Origin: CAZVXI01 sp964631295
GTDB lineage: Bacteria; Planctomycetota; Phycisphaerae; Phycisphaerales; SM1A02
NCBI GenBank assembly: GCA_964631295.1
Contig: CAZVXI010000204.1
Location: 1-5,250, forward strand
DNA: 5,250 nucleotides
Direction of reading: 5' to 3'
Position numbers and translations under genes: made by a program. The notes below the pieces were generated by a model. The model did not search any database, had not been told where the DNA came from, and saw only the letters and a program-made list of their open reading frames with translations. Below, piece by piece: positions 1-4,670 of this stretch (position 1 is the first letter of the stretch; the number at the start of each line of letters is the position of its first letter).

Positions 1-945
1 ACCCCGCCCGTGTATCGCCCGCGGCCGGGCCATGCTGATCTTGCCGGCTCGATCAAGTGGCTGACGACCGACTGCCGCGAGACGCTGGAGCGCGCCAGCG
101 CGCGCGAAACGGCAGCTCGGACAGCAGCAGGGGCTGTCGCGCGATGCCTGCTGCGCGCATTTGAGATTGAAGTGTTCGCGTTCGTGCGCGCGATGCTTGA
201 TGCATCCACCAATGTCGCGCCGGATGCAGACAACTTCAACGCGATGCGCGCCGCGCGCGATGCATCGAAGGTCTATTGCCCTGATGAACAGGCGAGCGAG
301 CAGATGATCGCTCATATTCGCCAGGCCAAGATCGATAAGGACACCGTCGGCGGGCTTGTGGAAACGCACGTTTTCGGCTCACCCGTCGGGCTTGGTTCCT
401 GCGTGCATTGGGATGAGAAACTCGATGCGCGCATCGCATTTGCGGTGATGAGTATTCAGGCATTCAAGAGTGTGGAGATCGGCATGGGGCGCGATGTCGC
501 GCGCAATGTCGGCTCGGATGTGCACGACCCGATCAGCTTTGATGAATCGAAGCGCGACACCGCTTCGCTCGGATATGCACGATCGCGCAACAATGCGGGC
601 GGCATCGAAGGCGGTATGACCAATGGCATGCCGATCGTTGTTCGGGCGGCGATGAAGCCCATCAGCACGCTGCTGCGAGGCATGCCAAGCGTCGATCTCA
701 ACACCAAACAGTCCGAACACAGTGATTACGAGCGATCGGATGTCTCAGCAGTTCCGGCTGCGAGCGTGGTGATGGAGAACGTCGTCGCGTTCGAGGTTGC
801 GCGCGCGTTTCTCCAGAAGTTTGGCGGGGATTCGATGCGACAAGTTCAGGCGGGGTACGAGGCGTATGTCAATCTCGCGCGCCAGTTGCCGCTCGATCCG
901 CTGCCGGGCGATGCTTCGAGCACCGATGATGACACCGAAACATGA
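1..945 (+). CDS. aroC: Chorismate synthase, 5' end cut by window edge
   Basis: Chorismate synthase converts 5-enolpyruvylshikimate-3-phosphate to chorismate using reduced FMN, the last common step of aromatic amino acid synthesis in the cytoplasm. The frame is open from base 1, and the first residues already match the RPGHADL block that lies roughly 100 residues into the family. The N-terminus is therefore missing, and the GTG at base 10 is not the start. Two family signatures are complete: ERASARETAARTAAGAV (bases 88-138) and RSDVSAVPAASVVMENV (bases 733-783). Between them, MSIQAFKSVEIGMG and NNAGGIEGGMTNGMPI are the expected flavin/substrate-site blocks. The RPGHADL-x-G-x-IK form resembles the version in Gram-positives and Thermus rather than the E. 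coli form. The acidic tail (DASSTDDDTET) is not conserved in the family. A hairpin terminator follows 22 bases after the stop. No neighbouring aromatic-pathway gene is visible. Confidence 0.96.
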   Translation, partial: TPPVYRPRPGHADLAGSIKWLTTDCRETLERASARETAARTAAGAVARCLLRAFEIEVFAFVRAMLDASTNVAPDADNFNAMRAARDASKVYCPDEQASEQMIAHIRQAKIDKDTVGGLVETHVFGSPVGLGSCVHWDEKLDARIAFAVMSIQAFKSVEIGMGRDVARNVGSDVHDPISFDESKRDTASLGYARSRNNAGGIEGGMTNGMPIVVRAAMKPISTLLRGMPSVDLNTKQSEHSDYERSDVSAVPAASVVMENVVAFEVARAFLQKFGGDSMRQVQAGYEAYVNLARQLPLDPLPGDASSTDDDTET

Positions 946-966
946 TCGATCATCGCGCATGAGAAA

Positions 967-992
967 GGGCGACCGCATCTCTGAGGTCGCCC
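967..992. terminator. Hairpin terminator between convergent genes
   Basis: GGGCGACC (967-974) and GGTCGCCC (985-992) form a perfect 8-bp GC-rich stem with a 10-base loop. On the + strand a T-rich tract (ATTTCTTCCTTCTATTCT) follows, which suits intrinsic termination of aroC. The hairpin also lies 32 bases past the stop of the convergent secreted-protein gene, so it can serve both. On the - strand only a short A/T tract (TTTCTC) follows, so termination there should be weaker. Confidence 0.8.
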
Positions 993-1024
993 GATCATTT
1001 CTTCCTTCTATTCTCCCGTGTCAC

Positions 1025-1804
1025 TCATGCGCGCCGTCGGCGTCGTCTCATTCCCATGCAGCCCGCAGTTGCCAGCAGTGCAAGCGCCCCGGGTGCAGGG
1101 ATCTCCGACGCGAGCAGGAACGAGACGTTATCCAGCCCGCCGGAACTGTTGAACGACACACTCAGCGAGACGACGTCGTCTGCGTTGAAGTCGACATCCT
1201 CCGCACCGGTCGCAGTTGAACCCCAGCCGATCTGATCTGCGAGCGTTGTGAGGTCGAGTGTATCGAAGCCGGGCTGGCCTTCATCAATATCGCCGGTCCA
1301 CTCAGCGGGCACGTCGTACTCCCGGGTGAATCCCTGGCTGTCGGTCAGCGTGATGAACGTGTTCCCGTTGCCGTTGATGTCGATCAGGTCGATGGCGAGC
1401 ATCCGAACTGCTTCATCAAAGTTGAAGATGACGGTGCCGCCCTGTTCATCGTCGTTGGGCGTGTCCCAGATGTTGGCTGCGCCTGTCTGATCATCCAAGT
1501 TGTTGTTCTGCAGGATGAGGATGTTGCCGAAGCCGGGCACGATAAGGTCGGGGTCGCCGCCGCCAGCGTTCGGGCCGGCTGGTGTCGAATCGAAGATCGC
1601 AGCGCCGATGTGATTGCCAGAACTGCCGTTCGGCCGAAACAGCGTCGTCGTCACGCCAGCGGACACGTTCGAGAACGGCGTGGCGGTTGTTTCCACATCA
1701 AGCCCGTTGGCAAGACCTTCGAAATCGATGACGTCCGCCTGAGCGGCGGCCGAGCTGAGCGCGGCAACACCGGCCGCGAAGGCGATCAACTGCGTGCGTT
1801 TCAT
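1025..1804 (-). CDS. Secreted PEP-CTERM-like protein (paralogue A)
   Basis: A 259-aa exported protein of unknown function. It has an N-terminal signal peptide (MKRTQLIAFAAGVAALSSAAAQA, cleavage likely after AQA), a beta-rich and Asp/Asn/Gly-rich body, and the tail IPAPGALALLATAGCMGM followed by RRRRRRA. Known for such tails: PEP-CTERM-type signals direct sorting and removal of the tail by an exosortase-like enzyme at the inner membrane. Here the motif is P-A-P rather than P-E-P, a variant I associate with Phycisphaerae. The body carries GAAIFDSTPAGPN, a GN-I-LILQ strand, D-DE-GGT-I-F-F and LIDI-(x)-TLTD blocks, all shared with the neighbouring paralogue. The ATG at 1804 is preferred over longer starts (up to 1852) because GGGAG lies 9 bases before it and the signal peptide begins there. 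The upstream residues (MFSRRWRMCSQR...) look untranslated. The repeated D/N-rich loops would suit calcium binding, but that is inference. Confidence 0.9.
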   Translation of the reverse strand: MKRTQLIAFAAGVAALSSAAAQADVIDFEGLANGLDVETTATPFSNVSAGVTTTLFRPNGSSGNHIGAAIFDSTPAGPNAGGGDPDLIVPGFGNILILQNNNLDDQTGAANIWDTPNDDEQGGTVIFNFDEAVRMLAIDLIDINGNGNTFITLTDSQGFTREYDVPAEWTGDIDEGQPGFDTLDLTTLADQIGWGSTATGAEDVDFNADDVVSLSVSFNSSGGLDNVSFLLASEIPAPGALALLATAGCMGMRRRRRRA

Positions 1805-2122
1805 TTTCTCCATCTCCCGTTGAGAGCACATGCGCCAGCGGCGCGAGAACAAGACCCATGGCCAATCGCACGATCGTGTGTGATCGCGCGCGGACCTCCG
1901 TTGTTCTCTCTCTCTTCGGGAGCGTCATCTCAGACGCGTTGGAGGTGACACATCAGGGTGTATCCTCCGGAAATCTGGGAGCATCTTTACGGCTCCAGCA
2001 GTTCAATGCAACTCAAATCGCGTTCACATTCCATGAGCAATGTGCAAGTGCGTGTTTTGTCCCGGTTCTGATCGGGCATCATGGCCCTGCCAGTACCGGC
2101 TCTCGTTCGTTTCTCTCCGCGT
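1805..2122 (-). promoter_or_regulatory. Leader and intergenic region before paralogue A
   Basis: This 318-base gap between the two secreted-protein genes contains no gene I can support. Read on the - strand it holds, from far to near the start codon at 1804: a 6-bp dyad CACATT-N8-AATGTG (2025-2044); a GA-repeat GAGAGAGAGAAC (1914-1903, about 99 nt before ATG); a 10-bp palindrome CACGATCGTG (1869-1878); TTGTTCTC (1852-1845), exactly complementary to GAGAACAA (1908-1901); a GCGCC-agc-GGCGC hairpin (1832-1844); and GGGAG (1818-1814) as ribosome binding site. I cannot assign a clear -35/-10 pair. Only weak inverted repeats (for example GGGC-N6-GCCC at 2074-2087) follow the stop of the upstream paralogue, so no strong terminator separates the genes. 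Confidence 0.5.
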
Positions 2123-2908
2123 TCAGGCGTTGTTTCGGCGGCGGCCCGAGCATCCGCATACGACGCCGAGCAGTGCGAATGCCGGCGGGCTGGGAATCTG
2201 GGGAAAGGCGAAGGTGAGGTTATCCAGCGCGCCCGAACCCTGGAGCTCGACACTGAGCGACCAGACATCACCCTGGTCGAAGCCTGCATCCTGCGATGGT
2301 GTTGCCGAGCCGCCACCCTCGCCGACCTGGACCGACATCGTTGCCAGATCGAGCGTTTCAAAGCCGCCGGTGCCCTCTTCTGCGATATCGAAGGTGAAGT
2401 TGGAATCGATATCGTACATGCGCTGGAGGCCGGAGCCGTCGGTCAGCGTGATCATGACATCCGCGTTGTTGTCGATGTCAATCAGAGTGATCGACGTGAA
2501 AACAACCGGCACAAGGAAATCAAAGCTGATCGTGCCGCCCTCGTTGGCATCGTCCACATGGTCGAAAAAGCCGGGCGTGGACTGATCATCGTGCGCGTTG
2601 TCCTGGAGTATCAAGACGTTGCCGAGCCCGACGAGCAGGTCGTCATCACCGGTGCCGAGGTTCGGCCCGGCAGGATTGGAACCAAAGATGGCAGCGCCCT
2701 GGTTGTTGCCCGAAGCACTGAGCGTGAACAGCGTGCCGAACTCGCCCGGCGATGCGACATGCTGGCCGTTGGCAAGCGGCGTGATGAAATCGTCTTCCGT
2801 TGAAAAATCGATGGTGATTTCACTTGCTGATGCGCATGGAGAGATCGCAAGGGCAGCAGTTGCCGCGAGCAGTGCGATCGCTCGGAAGGTGCGCGAGTGT
2901 GTGTTCAT
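2123..2908 (-). CDS. Secreted PEP-CTERM-like protein (paralogue B)
   Basis: A 261-aa exported protein of unknown function, clearly paralogous to the protein encoded just downstream on the same strand. The signal peptide runs MNTHSRTFRAIALLAATAAL... with likely cleavage near SPCASA. The body shares GAAIFGSNPAGPN, GNVLILQDN, DDANEGGTISFDF, LIDIDNN and ITLTD with its partner at matching positions. Both have a late 'GG-DT/ET-LDL' segment and a final LDN-(L/V)-(S/T)-F strand. The tail IPSPPAFALLGVVCGCSG with RRRNNA is a weaker, P-S-P version of a PEP-CTERM-like signal with a short hydrophobic stretch. The ATG at 2908 has a G-rich ribosome binding site (GAGGGGG, 9 bases upstream). Pairing with paralogue A suggests tandem duplication. 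The separate 318-base gap with its own leader elements argues against one simple operon. A surface or biofilm-matrix role is conceivable but not shown. Confidence 0.9.
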   Translation of the reverse strand: MNTHSRTFRAIALLAATAALAISPCASASEITIDFSTEDDFITPLANGQHVASPGEFGTLFTLSASGNNQGAAIFGSNPAGPNLGTGDDDLLVGLGNVLILQDNAHDDQSTPGFFDHVDDANEGGTISFDFLVPVVFTSITLIDIDNNADVMITLTDGSGLQRMYDIDSNFTFDIAEEGTGGFETLDLATMSVQVGEGGGSATPSQDAGFDQGDVWSLSVELQGSGALDNLTFAFPQIPSPPAFALLGVVCGCSGRRRNNA

Positions 2909-3022
2909 TTCTTTCTACCCCCTCATCCCCGGAGAGATGTATCTGAGAACATGTCGCGAGACATCACGCGACACTGACCGCAACCGTGGCGGGTCACATG
3001 CAACCGCTGGTTCTCTCTCTCC
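2909..3022 (-). promoter_or_regulatory. Leader of paralogue B with repeats and dyad
   Basis: Read towards the start at 2908, this stretch has a GA-repeat ending in GAAC (3021-3010, about 102 nt before ATG). It has two direct copies of CGGTTGC (3006-3000 and 2986-2980) spaced 20 bases start to start. It has a perfect 7-bp dyad TGTCGCG-N8-CGCGACA (2952-2973) and TGTTCTC (2951-2945), complementary to the GAGAAC of the GA element. The GA element and GTTCTC sit at nearly the same distances as in the leader of paralogue A. The 20-base spacing fits two turns of the helix, as for a repeated regulator site. No confident -35/-10 pair was found. Regulatory function is inferred from position and conservation between the two leaders only. 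Confidence 0.4.
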
Positions 3023-3532
3023 AAGAGTGTTGTCGAAGCCGGGTTCATGGCAGCCGAGAGTGGTGGCCCCCGAAGTTGACTGCACCGGCCTGCAAACAAC
3101 TATGCGCGAAGACTGCCAATGCTGTTGCAAATCAAGCGAAAAAGAGCAGGAATCCTGCATGCCCAGCGGCGGAATAATGCGCAATGATCTCGCAGGTTTG
3201 CCAGTGCGCCCAGTGTGACAGGCAGACTGGCCGGTCAGCTTCCCCGGCATTGGTTGCCTGCGCTGTGATGACTGGTCTGCGCGGCCGGGTAAGAATCGCG
3301 AACAGCATCTGCTGGTGAATGCCCTCGTTTGCACGCGTGTTCGGAAACTGCTGCCAGAAGTCTGTGTATGGGAAGATGTGCGGTTTGCGTGTGGGACAGG
3401 TCCGATAGGCGTCGTGGGCGGCTGCATGCCTGAGCCTGCATCATCAAGCTGCCACGCGTGATGCGGTGACCACGGAACGGTGAACCCCCGCGAACCTGAA
3501 GATTGCAAGCGGCCAGCTGGCCAAAAAGATAG
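3023..3532. other. Gene-free stretch before the toxin cassettes
   Basis: About 510 bases without a supportable gene on either strand. Open frames exist (for example a long one on the - strand across 2915-3937), but their translations are rich in Arg, Ser, Pro and Cys, have no recognisable motif, and the longest runs straight through the HINT/GIY-YIG sequence on the other strand. Visible items are a 13-bp near-palindrome GCAGGA-a-TCCTGC (3146-3158) and a perfect 12-bp palindrome GGCCAGCTGGCC (3511-3522). The palindrome lies just before a run of nine G (3532-3540). The missing N-terminal half of the downstream HINT domain is not found here in any + frame. The stretch is therefore either unrelated sequence joined at a breakpoint or a badly decayed gene. 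Confidence 0.5.
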
Positions 3533-3540
3533 GGGGGGGG
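3532..3540 (+). repeat. Run of nine G at the HINT breakpoint
   Basis: Nine consecutive G follow GATA and precede CGACGAC. The residues encoded from the run onward (G-G-G-D-D) align with V-G-G-D-D in the second HINT copy (5064-5078), while everything upstream is unrelated. The homology break thus falls in or at the edge of the tract. A TAG at 3530-3532 closes the toxin frame immediately upstream. Such tracts can slip during replication, but adding or removing one G joins only short open stretches (back to stops at 3459 or 3481) with no HINT sequence. Confidence 0.7.
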
Positions 3541-4135
3541 CGACGACTCGAACGGCCGCAACAACGCCGATGACTCTCCCGATGCGCACGCACTGACGCG
3601 AGCCGAGCAGTTGCTGCGCTCCTCGACAGATGGCGGCAGATGGACGGACGCGAAGTGGCTGCGTCTGGGCGACCTGATGCTGACGCGGTCCGGGAAGTCG
3701 GCGACCGTTGTCGGGCTGACCATCCGTTTCGAGGAAGTCAAGGTCTACAACCTCCGCGTGGCAAAACTGCACAACTACGCAGTTGGCGCGACCGGCATCC
3801 TTGTGCATAATGCCAAGCATCCGATCACCGATGGGGATGAAGGGCCAGAAGGAATTTATGAGTTCCCCGATCAACTCAATGACGGCACTCCTTATGTTGG
3901 GCAAAGCGGAGACATACCCGGTCGCCTTCGTAAACATGAACGTGATGGACGTTTCGCTCCAGGGACTGGTTCAAGGAAATCAGTTCCAGGTGGAAGGACA
4001 GCTCGCGAGATCGAAGAGCATAGGCGAATTCGGGAGATAACAGACGGACGACGAGCCAAAGACTCACCGCGTGTAACGAATAAGCGCGATCCAATCGGAC
4101 CGAATCGACGACATTTGTTGGATGAGGATTTATGA
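3533..4135 (+). CDS. HINT C-half + GIY-YIG nuclease toxin, 5'-truncated
   Basis: The C-terminal end of a polymorphic toxin. Bases 3533-3811 encode the second half of a pretoxin HINT domain, which in complete proteins cuts itself to release the toxin. It contains GGRWTDAKWLRLGD, VYNLRVAKLHNYAVG and the terminal VHN (3803-3811). The toxin domain follows: GIY (3851-3859), YVG (3893-3901) then QSGDIPGRLRKH, a Glu-rich helix REIEEHRRI carrying the likely metal-binding Glu, and N-K-R-D-P-I-G-P-N-R near the end. This order is that of a GIY-YIG endonuclease, so a DNA-cutting toxin is predicted. The HINT N-half with its catalytic Cys is absent, and a TAG at 3530 precedes the frame. The only starts are internal (TTG 3611, ATG 3677) without a good ribosome binding site, so independent expression is doubtful. 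GC is about 68% in the HINT part but about 52% in the toxin part, as expected for exchanged toxin tips. The stop overlaps the next gene's ATG (ATGA). Confidence 0.88.
   Translation, partial: GGGDDSNGRNNADDSPDAHALTRAEQLLRSSTDGGRWTDAKWLRLGDLMLTRSGKSATVVGLTIRFEEVKVYNLRVAKLHNYAVGATGILVHNAKHPITDGDEGPEGIYEFPDQLNDGTPYVGQSGDIPGRLRKHERDGRFAPGTGSRKSVPGGRTAREIEEHRRIREITDGRRAKDSPRVTNKRDPIGPNRRHLLDEDL
3632..3733 (+). repeat. HINT repeat unit, copy 1
   Basis: These 34 codons match those at 5145-5246 in 24 of 34 residues (GGRWT, LRLGD, SATV and GLTIR are identical) and are also visibly similar as DNA. The pair is a diverged direct repeat about 1.5 kb apart. Recombination between such copies would delete or swap the toxin and immunity genes between them. 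Confidence 0.8.
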
Positions 4136-4401
4136 CATCAAGAGAGTTACCTCTGCCGCGGACTGTTAAGGATTCTCACGAGATTGTCCGGATTTGGGCA
4201 GCGGATGGCGGAAATCAGACCTTCATCATTGATGCTCGAGAGTGGGATGATAGCGGCGCATGGGGTATGTTGGCAGTTGATTTGATGCGTCATGCTGCCC
4301 GGGCGTTCTCACAGCACTACGGCATGTCCGAGCAAGCGGTACTAAAGAGAATGCGTCAAGGATTCGATGCTGAATGGGAGCATCCAACTGATGAGCTGTA
4401 G
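4132..4401 (+). CDS. DUF5076-like protein, likely immunity protein
   Basis: An 89-aa soluble protein with no signal peptide or membrane segment. The pattern EIVRIWAADGGNQTFII, then W-DD-x-AWG-(x)-L-x-VDL-x-RHAARAF, then a C-terminal GFDAEWEHPTD, matches what I recall of the DUF5076 family (about 90-100 aa, function unknown). I could not check this by search. The ATG at 4132 overlaps the stop of the nuclease toxin (ATGA), and GAGGA lies 3 bases before it, so the two are translationally coupled. In polymorphic toxin loci the gene directly after the toxin usually encodes its inhibitor, so I infer immunity against the GIY-YIG nuclease. Its acidic, Trp-containing surface would suit binding a basic DNA-cutting enzyme, but this is speculative. 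GC is about 53%, well below the flanking core genes. Confidence 0.85.
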   Translation: MTSRELPLPRTVKDSHEIVRIWAADGGNQTFIIDAREWDDSGAWGMLAVDLMRHAARAFSQHYGMSEQAVLKRMRQGFDAEWEHPTDEL

Positions 4402-4420
4402 ATCAGGGATGTAACCAGAA

Positions 4421-4651
4421 ATGAATGACGAAGAGGCAGTGGTCATTGCATCGGCCAATGAATCATTAGACGGTGCGATCATATCAATGCTGTATACGTC
4501 TCGAAGTCTGTTCATCGATTGGGCACACGCAATCGATCGGGTATGTGCTCCTGGTCAACTACTATGCCGCTCATATGTCGAGCAGAATATGGTAGTGTTG
4601 GATGCATTCTTTCATGCGTTATCAGCGGATCTGTTTACACAGTGCACGTGA
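4421..4651 (+). CDS. Unrecognised 76-aa protein, low GC
   Basis: I do not recognise this protein. It begins MNDEEAVVIASANESLDGAI and continues with segments that look helical, ending LDAFFHALSADLFTQCT. There is no signal peptide, no clear transmembrane helix and no metal-binding pattern. It starts 19 bases after the DUF5076-like gene in the same direction, with a weak AGGGA 11 bases upstream. It ends 19 bases before RHS homology begins abruptly. GC counted over 4401-4650 is about 47%, the lowest in the window, pointing to foreign origin. Likely roles by position are a second or orphan immunity protein, perhaps shortened at the end by the junction that placed the RHS fragment next to it. It could also be a fortuitous frame, though the close spacing in a cassette context favours a real gene. 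Confidence 0.55.
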   Translation: MNDEEAVVIASANESLDGAIISMLYTSRSLFIDWAHAIDRVCAPGQLLCRSYVEQNMVVLDAFFHALSADLFTQCT

Positions 4652-4670
4652 TGTGAGATAGTTTAGGTGA

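Noticed and set aside
10..12. GTG as the start of chorismate synthase
   Set aside because: The frame is open to base 1 and residues there already match the family well inside the protein; about 100 N-terminal residues lie outside the window.
1805..1852. Longer start for paralogue A at 1852
   Set aside because: It would put 16 polar and basic residues before a normal signal peptide, while GGGAG is well spaced for the ATG at 1804.
2074..2087. GGGC-N6-GCCC as terminator of paralogue B
   Set aside because: Only a 4-bp stem and no T tract on the - strand; too weak to call.
2081..2803. 240-codon + strand frame opposite paralogue B
   Set aside because: Antisense shadow of a gene with signal peptide, conserved blocks and sorting tail; no motif of its own.
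3459..3541. Frameshift through the G tract restoring a full HINT gene
   Set aside because: Shifting by one base in either direction only reaches short stretches bounded by stops at 3459 or 3481, with none of the expected CF-x-x-GT or NHPFW motifs.
3235..3741. 168-codon - strand frame
   Set aside because: No recognisable motif, and it overlaps the HINT C-half on the opposite strand.
2915..3937. 340-codon open frame on the - strand
   Set aside because: Its translation has no domain, odd composition (Arg, Ser, Pro, Cys), and it runs antisense through the well-supported HINT/GIY-YIG sequence; it is a by-product of high GC.
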